Assembly: GCF_002078605.1 (NCBI RefSeq)
Contig: NZ_MSJR01000004.1
Span: 185,972-249,971, forward strand
DNA length: 64,000 nt
Direction: 5' to 3'
Origin: Salegentibacter sediminis
GTDB taxonomy: Bacteria; Bacteroidota; Bacteroidia; Flavobacteriales; Flavobacteriaceae
The notes below the pieces were generated by a model that searched no databases, had not been told where the DNA came from, and saw nothing but the letters and a program-made list of their open reading frames with translations. The first letter of the stretch is position 1, and each line of letters opens with the position of its first letter. This document shows positions 35,903 to 44,900 of the stretch, in pieces. The position numbers and the translations under genes were made by a program.

Positions 35903-35910
35903 CAAAATTA
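35903..35910 (-). promoter_or_regulatory. -7 promoter element of the cold-shock gene (TAATTTTG on minus strand)
   Basis: TAATTTTG on the minus strand matches TAnnTTTG. It lies about 160 bases upstream of the cold-shock start, which would give a leader of roughly 150 bases. The placement is inferred from the consensus only. Confidence 0.4.
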
Positions 35911-35957
35911 AGGCCTGGCCGTAGCTTATCCTAATTAAAATGTATTTTAAACTCATA

Positions 35958-35997
35958 AAATCAACTTTTTATGACTACAGTTGTAAAAAGTTGATTT
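35958..35997. terminator. 14-bp-stem hairpin after the universal stress protein gene
   Basis: Perfect arms AAATCAACTTTTTA (35958-35971) and TAAAAAGTTGATTT (35984-35997) with a 12-base loop. It lies 20 bases beyond the stop of the universal stress gene. It is A/T-rich and lacks a classic GC stem, so it could also be a regulatory or processing structure. Confidence 0.6.
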
Positions 35998-36018
35998 AAA
36001 ACATGGGAGAAAAGAAAA

Positions 36019-36477
36019 TTATTTTTTCACAGGAACCATATAAACAGGAATTTTTGTTTTTTCCAGTACCTGGGCCGCAACAGTACCCATTAGAAGTTTC
36101 TCTAAAAAGGAATGGCTATGGGTTCCCATAACAATTAGATCTGCTTGCCACTCATCAGCATAATCCAGTATGGCTCTGGCGGTATCTCCTTCAGCAAGAT
36201 GGCGCCCAACGGTTTTATCATTTAAATGTCCTGCGGCTTTTTCTAAATAATCTTCGGCTACCTGTCGCATTTCTGAGGCAACGTTTAAATCTATTGCCGT
36301 TTCATTATAGCCTTCATATCCCATAAATGGTTGGTATTGCATCCCATAGTAGGCCACATCTGCAAGGACGTGGACAAGGCAAACTTCTGCACCCATTTTT
36401 TGAGCTAATTCATAGCCGGTATTTACAACTTCTTCAGATACGGGATGGTAATCTATAGCAATAAGAACTTTTTTCAT
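36019..36477 (-). CDS. Universal stress protein (UspA family), single domain
   Basis: This 152-residue protein has the family start KKVLIAIDYHPVSEEVVNTGYELAQKMG. The ATP-binding C-terminal motif is LIVMGTHSHSFLEKLLMGTVAAQVLEKTKIPVYMVP, a variant of the G-x2-G-x9-G-S/T pattern with GT and GTVA. It probably binds nucleotide and dimerises under stress. It is divergent from the DUF2383 gene, so both may answer to the same stress signal. Confidence 0.92.
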   Translation of the reverse strand: MKKVLIAIDYHPVSEEVVNTGYELAQKMGAEVCLVHVLADVAYYGMQYQPFMGYEGYNETAIDLNVASEMRQVAEDYLEKAAGHLNDKTVGRHLAEGDTARAILDYADEWQADLIVMGTHSHSFLEKLLMGTVAAQVLEKTKIPVYMVPVKK

Positions 36478-36608
36478 AGCAATAGCTGATTTTAGGTTAG
36501 CGAATTAAATTTAAGAAGAAAATTTTAATTCAATTTTGTTAAAACCAATTGCGGTTAGATTCTGAAGCCGTAAATTTAAAGGTATTAACCTTTTAAAATC
36601 AATTAATT

Positions 36609-37085
36609 ATGAAAACTACAAGAGAAGCTGCGAAAGAAGATAGCCAGAAAGAACGAATCCATAGTTTACAAGAGCTTTTAGAAAAAAACTATGATGCTGA
36701 AAAAGGCTATAAAAAAACTTTGGAAGAAGCAGATAATGTGAACCTTAAAGAATTTCTAAAGAAACAGGCCATAAGGCGTAATAGGTTTGCCACCGAAATT
36801 CATAAAGCAATAAGGGCACTAAATGCAGAACCTAAAGAAAAAGGAAGCGCTACGGCAGATTTACACCGTACCTGGATAGACCTTAAAACCTTATTCACCA
36901 AAAATGATGATGAAGCGGTCCTGGAAGAATGTCTCCGGGGAGAAAAGGCCAGTTTGAAAGAATACGAAGAGAAATTAAAGAAAACCGAATTTACTCCTGA
37001 AACCAAAGCCATGTTGGAAAAGCATTTACAGGAGATACGCACAACAGTTTCTGAAATCCAAAACCTGGAAGACCTGGCTGATTAG
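36609..37085 (+). CDS. PA2169/DUF2383 four-helix-bundle protein
   Basis: This 158-residue, strongly charged, all-helical protein (HSLQELLEKNYDAEKGYKKTLEEADN; FLKKQAIRRNRFATEIHKAI; WIDLKTLFTKNDDEAVLEECLRGEKASLKEYEEKL) belongs to the ferritin-like DUF2383 family. Such proteins are often found with stress genes; no enzyme activity is established. An inverted repeat AAAGGT-ATTA-ACCTTT at 36578-36593 lies just before the start and may be an operator. It converges with the cytochrome gene, with a 12-base gap. Confidence 0.82.
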   Translation: MKTTREAAKEDSQKERIHSLQELLEKNYDAEKGYKKTLEEADNVNLKEFLKKQAIRRNRFATEIHKAIRALNAEPKEKGSATADLHRTWIDLKTLFTKNDDEAVLEECLRGEKASLKEYEEKLKKTEFTPETKAMLEKHLQEIRTTVSEIQNLEDLAD

Positions 37086-37097
37086 TTTATGTTTATC

Positions 37098-38126
37098 TTA
37101 TTTACTTTTAGAAATATCATATTTCTCTTTGTAATAAGCTATTATTGGAGGGAACGGTCCGTATTTATGCTGTTCAGGAGAAAAATCATCCACCCAGGGG
37201 CCATAGGGAGTTGAAACCGGTTTAAATTTCTTATCAGGAAAATCCTGTTCGGTATTGGCTTTTTGAGGCCTATCAAAACTGTTTATATAAGCTGCAATAT
37301 GATATGCCTCTTCGTCTGTTAACTTCGGGTTATCCCAGGTTGCCTGTTCGAAGGGCATATTGCTTTTTATGAATTCGGCGGCGGTAATAACCCGGTGCAT
37401 CCCTGCCCCGTGATTAAAGGTATCGTCACCCCAAAGTGGTGGATACAAATACCCTTTTTCTGCTTCTGCCAGCCTCTGCCCTTGCCCATCTTCCCCATGA
37501 CAGGTTGCACATTCTTTAGTGTATAAGTCTTTTCCAATTTTTGGATCTGCTGCAAAATTTGGAAGTTCAATAGAAGGATAACCTTTAAATTCAGCTTTTC
37601 TTTCTTCGGGTATACCTTCACTTATATAATCCATATAAGCAACAATTGCATTCATTTCTTTAGAATCTACCGGGAGTTTTTTTCCATTCATACTGCGCTC
37701 CATACAACCGTTTATTCTATCTTGAATAGTAGATTCTTTCCCATCTCTATTGGAGTATTGAGGAAACCTTTCCAAAACACCTACCCAGGATCCCGAGCCT
37801 GCCTGGGTACCATTTTTTAAATGGCAATTCACACAAGCGAGATTATTACCGGCATAGCGCATTTCAGGATGATCGGCTCCGGGTCCCATATATTTGGCAG
37901 ATTCAGCTACTAAACGGTAGCCATATTCTACGTCACGATCTAAGATATTATATTCCAGGTCTTCTTCGACTTTTTTCGGCTCCCAATCGGCTGCAGCTAT
38001 TTTATCTCTGATAAAAAGTTCTGGCGATTCAACAAAGAGAATAAGCCCTCCAAATAAGAGTACGATAAATACAACAAATCCGAGGAAAATCTTAGATATA
38101 GTCTTAAAAACTTTTAATTTATCCAT
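37098..38126 (-). CDS. Membrane-anchored dihaem cytochrome c, thiosulfate dehydrogenase (TsdA)-like
   Basis: This 342-residue protein has one N-terminal membrane anchor (about 12-32) and two haem sites, CVNCH near residue 98 and CATCH near 208. Between and after them are blocks typical of TsdA: RFPQYSNRDGKESTIQDRINGCMERSMNG (its Cys sits where TsdA has the Cys ligand of haem 1), WGDDTFNHGAGMHRVITAAEFIKSNMPF and a C-terminal YGPWVDDFSPEQHKYGPFPPIIAYYK. TsdA couples thiosulfate to tetrathionate with cytochrome c as partner. Other c-type cytochromes of this fold do different jobs, so the substrate is an inference. Confidence 0.72.
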   Translation of the reverse strand: MDKLKVFKTISKIFLGFVVFIVLLFGGLILFVESPELFIRDKIAAADWEPKKVEEDLEYNILDRDVEYGYRLVAESAKYMGPGADHPEMRYAGNNLACVNCHLKNGTQAGSGSWVGVLERFPQYSNRDGKESTIQDRINGCMERSMNGKKLPVDSKEMNAIVAYMDYISEGIPEERKAEFKGYPSIELPNFAADPKIGKDLYTKECATCHGEDGQGQRLAEAEKGYLYPPLWGDDTFNHGAGMHRVITAAEFIKSNMPFEQATWDNPKLTDEEAYHIAAYINSFDRPQKANTEQDFPDKKFKPVSTPYGPWVDDFSPEQHKYGPFPPIIAYYKEKYDISKSK

Positions 38127-38235
38127 AATACAATTGCAAGCCTGTTAATTTAGTGAAGCGCCCGAATATAAAATTATTGCCGAAATCAAAGTGTAACAAT
38201 TGTTACCTAAGTGACTATCCTTCTAATAAAGTTAG

Positions 38236-38256
38236 TAAAAATCCAGATGATTCTGG
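38236..38256 (-). terminator. Weak terminator candidate after the 38271-38888 gene
   Basis: On the minus strand a short stem CCAGA/TCTGG (38243-38256, loop ATCA) is followed by ATTTTT. The stem is only five pairs. Confidence 0.4.
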
Positions 38257-38270
38257 CCTCAGGGCAGTGG

Positions 38271-38888
38271 TTATTTTTTTACAACAATAAGGCTTGCTTT
38301 AGCTCCGGTAAGTAGGTTCCATACCTTGGTAGTAACAAGTTTGCCCTCTTCATCCAGGACTTTTAATTCAGCCGTGTTGGGGCCAGATGTTCCCTGGTTT
38401 AAAGCTTCGAATTCGATATTATTAAAGCCGCTTGCAAGTTTGGCCAGGACGGGATGGTAACCTGCACCAAGGGTAATGCGTTGTACTTCCACGCCATTTA
38501 TAATAACCCTTACTTTATCTCCATCAACATATTCGTGATCCCGGGCATACAATTCCACGAATTTTCCACTTGTGGTAAAATCACCCAAATATTGATTTTC
38601 TTTATGAGCATTTTTAATGTCCCGTTCTTTTTTCCATTTCTTTTCCACTACCTCCCCGGCAGTAATTAACTCATCATTGGTTTCTCTGAAATCAATTTTT
38701 TTAGCCTTATCAGTCTTAAGGTATTTACTCTCTTTTGGGTTTTCAGCTTTCAGCAAAGGAAAGCCAGATTTTGATTCGGGTTCGGCTTTGAGTAAACCTC
38801 CGGTATTAGTCGTTCTGGGGATTTCAATCTGGGCATATGTTCCCAGTCCAACTAATAACATAACTAAAAGAAGTAATCCCGATTTCAT
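38271..38888 (-). CDS. Secreted protein of unknown function, Flavobacteriaceae type
   Basis: The product has 205 residues from ATG 38888 (KSGLLLLVMLLVGLGTYAQ signal peptide). A longer frame from 38933 has no signal at its true start and is less likely. The mature part has a charged linker (about 30-90) and a C-terminal beta-rich domain (FVELYARDHEYVDGDKVRVIINGVEV; FNNIEFEALNQGTSGPNTAELKV). That domain looks like a small immunoglobulin-like or jelly-roll sandwich. I do not recognise a named function. It is monocistronic and divergent from upp. Confidence 0.72.
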   Translation of the reverse strand: MKSGLLLLVMLLVGLGTYAQIEIPRTTNTGGLLKAEPESKSGFPLLKAENPKESKYLKTDKAKKIDFRETNDELITAGEVVEKKWKKERDIKNAHKENQYLGDFTTSGKFVELYARDHEYVDGDKVRVIINGVEVQRITLGAGYHPVLAKLASGFNNIEFEALNQGTSGPNTAELKVLDEEGKLVTTKVWNLLTGAKASLIVVKK

Positions 38889-38993
38889 ATGACTAAATTG
38901 TATTGGAGCAGTATACATCAAAAATATAGCCAAATTAAGAGATTATGAAATTACAAGGCTTTATTTTAATCCTAATTTGGAATTTGGATTTCT

Positions 38994-39001
38994 TATCTTT
39001 G
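38994..39001 (+). promoter_or_regulatory. -7 promoter element of upp (TATCTTTG)
   Basis: TATCTTTG fits TAnnTTTG and ends 16 bases before the ATG at 39018. TTTG words lie upstream, but at 14 bases or fewer instead of the preferred spacing of about 19. Confidence 0.5.
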
Positions 39002-39017
39002 CTAAAACTCATAAAAA

Positions 39018-39677
39018 ATGCAGGTTCACCACCTTCTGGAACAAAATTCCATCGCTTCCAAATTTTTAGCAGAATTAAGAGATGTTAGTATTCAAAAGGA
39101 CCGCATGCGGTTTCGAAGAAATATTCAACGTTTAGGAGAAATCCTTGGATACGAGTTGAGTAAATCGCTTAATTTTCAGGAAGCTGAAATAAAAAGCCCA
39201 TTAGGATCAGCAACTATGCATCTTCCTGATAAAGATATTGTGCTTTGTAGTATTCTAAGAGCAGGATTACCATTGCACGAAGGTTTGCTTAATTATTTTG
39301 ATGAAGCTGAAAATTCTTTTATCTCTGCTTACCGCCATCATCCCTATGATGATGAAAGATTTGAAATAATAGTTGAGTACCTCGCCTCTCCTTCCCTGGA
39401 AGGAAAAACGCTTATTCTTGCAGATCCTATGTTGGCCACAGGGCGATCTTTTGTAAATGTATTCAATGCTTTACAGGAAATGGGGAAACCAAAACAAATT
39501 CACCTGGTTTCTGTAATTGGTGCCCAGGAAGGGGTGCAATATATTGCTGAAAATTTCCCTGAAGCCACAAAGTTATGGATTGCGGCAATAGATGAAAAAC
39601 TAAATGACCAGGACTATATCGTACCAGGTCTTGGCGATGCCGGCGACCTGTGTTATGGAGAAAAAGCGCAGCATTAA
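39018..39677 (+). CDS. upp: Uracil phosphoribosyltransferase
   Basis: This 219-residue protein has the PRPP-binding loop TLILADPMLATGRSFVNV, the hood motif LCSILRAGLPLHEGLL and the C-terminal uracil-binding DYIVPGLGDAGDLCYG. It converts uracil and PRPP to UMP in pyrimidine salvage. The usual DPMLATGGS and GDAGDR/IFGT signatures are slightly varied, as in other Flavobacteriaceae copies. Its stop overlaps the tamA stop by four bases in a convergent arrangement. Confidence 0.95.
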   Translation: MQVHHLLEQNSIASKFLAELRDVSIQKDRMRFRRNIQRLGEILGYELSKSLNFQEAEIKSPLGSATMHLPDKDIVLCSILRAGLPLHEGLLNYFDEAENSFISAYRHHPYDDERFEIIVEYLASPSLEGKTLILADPMLATGRSFVNVFNALQEMGKPKQIHLVSVIGAQEGVQYIAENFPEATKLWIAAIDEKLNDQDYIVPGLGDAGDLCYGEKAQH

Positions 39678-41956
39678 AAGGGGTAACCAATGGCAAAATT
39701 AAGTACTGGTTCATCTATAGCAAACGTCCAGCGGTCGCCTTTATCTAAGCCCGGATCGTGAAATGGAACAGCCAGATCAAACCGGATTACAAAATTTTGT
39801 ATATCTACTCTTAGCCCGGCGCCACCGCCAATACCAAGCTCATTTATAAAATTTGAATTAAATTTTCCACCTGGCAGTTCCTCATTAAATTTACTGTTCC
39901 AAACATTGCCGGCATCGACAAAGGCAGCTCCTTTTAAAAACGATATTATTGGAAACCTGTATTCTAGATTGGCTTCCAACCTTATGTTTCCAGATTGATC
40001 AAAGAAAGAATCCTGGTTATCTTCGTCCGGGTTGTAAGTTCCAGGTCCCAGGGAACGTATTCTAAAAGCTCTTACACTATACGGGCCTCCCGTAAAGTAT
40101 TGTTTAGTGAAGGGCAAAACTTCAGAATTTCCGTAGGGAATTCCATAACCCGCGAATATCCTGGTGGCAATTTTTTGTTCCCCTTTGATTATAAAATGAT
40201 ATCTAAAATCAGCATCGGCCTTGGCATATTGTGCATATTCCAGGCCTAAAAAAGTGCGTGGCCTGGGGCCATCTTTATTACTTAACAGATCTACACTGTT
40301 TCCTACAATATCAAGAGTGGAATTCAGGAAAAACTGATGCTTTTTCCATTGGTCTATATGCCCGTTGTAAATAAAGGAATAGGTTAAGCCCGAAATAAAT
40401 TCCTGGTTAAAACTGTTGCGCAAATAGGGATTATCATCCAGGATATCTCTAAACTCCTGAGTGGTATTAGCAAGTCTGAGATAATTAAGGGAAATGGGGT
40501 TAAACTCGTGACTAACATAACGATTGGCATCCCAGTAATAGCCAAATCTAGCTGAAGCAGAGAGCATGCTAAATAGCTTGCTTCGGTTTAAATAATCGCC
40601 GCCCAGGCTTATTTTGGTTTTAGGAATGGAATACCGAAACCAGTTATGATTTATGTTCACCGGAAATAATAAGCGTGGAAAGATGAGATCGGTCTCCAGA
40701 CCAAGTTGGGTGCTACTCAAACCCCGCTGGTCTCCACTGGAAATCTGTTTTTCATAATTGAACTTCCCTGTAAGATTAAGTATTTCTCCACCGCGGAATA
40801 AATTCCGATTGGTAAAAGTAACGGCCAGGCCCGGGCCGGCAAAATTATTTGATTTGGTTACAGCCTGCAACTCGGCTCGAATGGATCTTTTTTTGAGAGG
40901 CGATAAATATATATTGGCTTCAAGTTTACCAAGGCTATCGCTTGTTATAGTGTCTGTTTCCTTATAACGAATGTTCACAAATTTATAGGCGCCAATAGAG
41001 CCAAGTCTTCTGGCGGTATTACGGGAATCATCGGGGTCAAAATATTGCCCCTCATCTATTATTATATAAGGCTCAAGATATTTTGGCTTAAAAAATTCGG
41101 GGTTCTGAATAAAATTTTTGTTCCCGTATCTTACAGTATCCTGGCGAACACTATCGGTTCCTACTTCATAATTTGCATAAATATTTACTTTTTCAATTTG
41201 ATAAGGAATAATTGCTTGCTTCGGAACCTTATTTTTGAGTTTCAGATAAAGCTTGAATTTTTTGTTATCATATTGATTGGTATCGGCTTCAAATATCAAA
41301 AAAGATGGATTGAAGTTATAATAACCTCGGTTTTTTAAATGTTTATCTATTCGCTCGCGTTCGGCCTTCATTATGGTGAGATCAAATCTCATTCCTGGTT
41401 CGATATAGCTCTCCGCCAGGCTTTCTTTTATTTCAGGATAAATATTTAAGGAATCAGCATCCAACTCAAATTTTTCCATTCTATACGGGCGTGATAAATT
41501 AACCTTATAAATCGCCTTAGCTTTTTTGGCGGTGGAATCCTCTTCCATGGAAGCATTAATCTTACTATAGAAGAATCCACGGTTTTCAAGACGGTTATTA
41601 ATTAAATCTGAAGTTTGACCTAAATCTACATCTGAAGTATAAACCGGCTCCTCTCCTATCTTTTTATTCAGGAATTTATTGATAAACCCCGGATTTTCTT
41701 TCTGGGCTTTATAATGAAAATACAATCCGGGACGGCTGCCCAAAATTTTTGTGTTTGGATCGGGGGTTAGCACTGCCACAATTTCTTCTTTTATCCTGTT
41801 CTGTGCTTTTATACTGTCTTCGGCTTCCAGCTTAATTTCTGCCCCAGTATATAGAAGTTCATCTTCAGGGATAAAACGCTTTACATTACAAGCCTGCACC
41901 AGCATTCCTGCCACCACAAGCACAGAAATTCTGAATATGTTTTTTCTGTTAAGCAT
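39674..41956 (-). CDS. TamA-like BamA/Omp85-family outer-membrane protein with lipoprotein-like N-terminus
   Basis: This 760-residue protein begins with a lipoprotein-type signal (ISVLVVAGMLVQAC, Cys23). POTRA-like domains follow over about 30-330 (KAIYKVNLSRPYRMEKFELD; YQIEKVNIYANYEVG), then an Omp85 barrel in the last 380 residues. Barrel signatures include YFTGGPYSVRAFRIRSLGPG (the VRGF/Y-type motif of BamA loop 6) and FDLAVPFHDPG near the end. It is expected to insert substrates in the outer membrane together with the neighbouring TamB. Its start follows the tamB stop by two bases, so they form one operon. Confidence 0.92.
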   Translation of the reverse strand: MLNRKNIFRISVLVVAGMLVQACNVKRFIPEDELLYTGAEIKLEAEDSIKAQNRIKEEIVAVLTPDPNTKILGSRPGLYFHYKAQKENPGFINKFLNKKIGEEPVYTSDVDLGQTSDLINNRLENRGFFYSKINASMEEDSTAKKAKAIYKVNLSRPYRMEKFELDADSLNIYPEIKESLAESYIEPGMRFDLTIMKAERERIDKHLKNRGYYNFNPSFLIFEADTNQYDNKKFKLYLKLKNKVPKQAIIPYQIEKVNIYANYEVGTDSVRQDTVRYGNKNFIQNPEFFKPKYLEPYIIIDEGQYFDPDDSRNTARRLGSIGAYKFVNIRYKETDTITSDSLGKLEANIYLSPLKKRSIRAELQAVTKSNNFAGPGLAVTFTNRNLFRGGEILNLTGKFNYEKQISSGDQRGLSSTQLGLETDLIFPRLLFPVNINHNWFRYSIPKTKISLGGDYLNRSKLFSMLSASARFGYYWDANRYVSHEFNPISLNYLRLANTTQEFRDILDDNPYLRNSFNQEFISGLTYSFIYNGHIDQWKKHQFFLNSTLDIVGNSVDLLSNKDGPRPRTFLGLEYAQYAKADADFRYHFIIKGEQKIATRIFAGYGIPYGNSEVLPFTKQYFTGGPYSVRAFRIRSLGPGTYNPDEDNQDSFFDQSGNIRLEANLEYRFPIISFLKGAAFVDAGNVWNSKFNEELPGGKFNSNFINELGIGGGAGLRVDIQNFVIRFDLAVPFHDPGLDKGDRWTFAIDEPVLNFAIGYPF

Positions 41957-41958
41957 AT

Positions 41959-44900
41959 CTATTTTTCTTTCTGCGTTTCCTGGAGTTCTTTTTCAAATAA
42001 TTCTTTGAATTTGTTGAATTCTCTGGTAAAAATTAGAGCGATACCACTAACGATAATCTGCCCATCTATCACATTTTCATACATATTCCTTCGAAAGCCT
42101 TTAAGCCGGAAGCGTCCATTTTCGGTTAGGAGATATTCGAGGCTTACATTTCCTATCATAGGGGTACTTTCGCCCGTAGGATTACTTCCCTGCACATCTA
42201 CCTGGCTTCCCACACTTACGATTAACCTATCGTCCATCAAGCGTTTCTGAGCGGTTATATCAAGTTGAGTGCGCTCTTGCGGACTTTCTCCCTGATAATC
42301 AGTAAAGCTATCTACGCCAAAGTTTAATTCGATTCCTGTTTCTCCCACCAATTGATCTGAAAACCGGTTTAACTGATCGGATAAGGCCTGGTTTAAATTA
42401 TCCCGGGCAATATTCATAGTTCCACCGCGACTGCCATCACTTCCTCCTTCAGGAAAAAATCTATTCAATACAAGCAATGAAAAGACCTGTTTATTAAGTT
42501 CAGCTTCCTGCTGGTTAAGCTGTTGAATTCTACCATAAACCTGTCCTCCAATGGCGCCTTGTTGCGCCTCAGGCATGTCCAGACCAAAACTAAGTTGGGG
42601 CTGCATAAGTTCTCCATCAACATTAAGATAAACCTGGAACGGAAGCTCCTGCCTGAATCGTCCACTAACATCTGTGGTAGCCCCACTGGCCATAAGTGAA
42701 GTTGCAGAGGTCTCTACCTCATAAAGGGCACTTATATCCAATCGAGCTTCCATAGGATCCCCCGCCCAGGAAATACTGCTCCCCGCTACTATTTCAAAAC
42801 GTCTTTTAACCAATTCATAGAGGCTCATCTCATAGTGCCCACGGTTCATAACATAACGTCCCGAAAGACTGGTTCGGCCATTTGAAGCTATATTAAAAGT
42901 TAGCTCCCCTTCCCCGGCAACTCTAAAATTATCGCCAGTATTATCGTCTATAATTATTGTAAAAACCGCATCTTCATCTACATCTATAATTGTATTTACA
43001 ACGATTCCAGAAACTACGGCAGTTGCCTCTTCGGTATTTCCTGTTAGAATATCGTCTGGGTCCTCACGGTTTACAAAACGCACAACGCCATCACGTTCCA
43101 TCATCTCAAGTTCGGCGTCCGGCATTATATAAGTGAGATCGGTATTAGAATTAACTCTAAGATTTCCATCTATTCTGGGGAGTTTAAGATCGCCGGTTAT
43201 CCTGGCATCTACATCAAAATTGGCTTTTCCGAAGAAAAGATCATTATCTTCCCGGGTAGAATTCAGAGCATTGAAATTATTAGCTTCAAGTCTCAGATCG
43301 AATTCTGGATTTAAATATGTTTCGGTTAAAATCTCCCCTGAAACCACGAATTTGTTATCAATTCTGTCCCTTATGGTGAAATCATCCAGATAAATTCCCT
43401 CATTATCAATAGCTATTTTTTCCTGTTGAAGTTCAAAATTGGCATTCAGCCTGGCTATATTAAAATTGGCATCCTGAAAATTCAAAGTCCCTGAATATTC
43501 AGGCTCCAGGGTAGTTCCTCCAATTTTTACATTCCCGGCGATACTCCCACTGGTCTCTTTGATCTCCCCCTGGGAGAATCGTTCCAAAACGCTTAACTGC
43601 AACTCATTGATCTGAAGATCCAGGTTTAATTGTGCAGCCTGTTCATTTGCTGCATATTCCCCGGTTAGATCCATATCCAGTTCTCCACCCTTTGTAGAAA
43701 GATCCATAGCATAATTTCCTCCGCCTTTGGCGCTTGCATCAATATTTAATACTCCCAGGGGCGCTTCCATCACTCTAAAATCTCTAACCTCCAAATCGGC
43801 CAGCATGGCAGTACTTCCAAAAGGTTCTTCCAGTGTCAGGTGACCATCCATTTTCCCTCCTGCCAGTTCCTTTTCAGGATTAAAATAATTGAAAATGGTA
43901 GCCAGATTAAAATTTCTGAAATTAAGGGCGATATGTTCTTTTTCTGTGTTTCCGGAGACATTATCCAGACTTACTTCCTGTTGCTTTCGGCTTATTATGA
44001 AATTACTGAACTCAAGCTTGTTTTGGGTATATACAATTCTGTTATTATCCGGAATATTCCAGGTATTTTTATTAAGAATTAATTCGGAAGAATTTAGGCT
44101 CACCATCACACTATCACCCTTTCTCCTGGTTTCTGTCATCACGTGCACCAAAAGACTATCCTTATCATTAGCAACAAAGTCCAGGTATAGTTTCTGGTCT
44201 TCCATCTTTCCCTGGAGGAAGGTTTTTTTAACCAGAAGAGGGCCACCTTCCAGGGAATTAAAACCAAACTCGAAATCCAGATTCTCTTTATTAGAGTTCA
44301 CCCTAAAAGCAAGGCTGTCTATTACATTTGATCCATATTGTAATAGAGGAAAATTAACGACAGCAGTTAATTCGCGTTCCTTTTCCCTAAAATCCATATT
44401 CAGTTTAATCGTATCCATTTCTTCCAGCCCAGATATGAAAACATCGGTTAGGATTGGAGCTTCCCTGATTTCGCCTCTAAATTTAATATTCACCGGATTG
44501 CTGGAAGTATCAATTTGGGTGTTCCTATAATAACTTAGGTAATGTCGTTCCAGAGCTTCAGCAAAATCTATAGGATCGGCATTGGATTCAAGACTAAGTT
44601 CAAGAATACGGTTATTTATGTGTAGAGCGGTAGTATCGGGGGTAACATGGGCATCAAGTTGAAGATCTCCGGCAAAATAAGGTTCGTTGTCATATACGGC
44701 AATCGCATCCCTTAATTGGGCGCTAATATCATAATTCTCAGCGTTTCCTTTAAAATCTGCCCTGAGCTTAAATCCTGTTTTTATGTGCCGGGATGTAAAA
44801 CCTAAAGCCTGGAGATCGGCACCTTTTAGATTCAGATCGATTTGTGCCCCGGGTGCTACCGAATCTAATTGCACATTGGCTTGCATGACTGCCTCGAGAT

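Noticed and set aside
43889..44530. 213-codon plus-strand frame inside tamB
   Set aside because: Low-complexity Ser/Leu/Arg composition and no start context; it lies wholly within a well-supported 4.9-kb gene.
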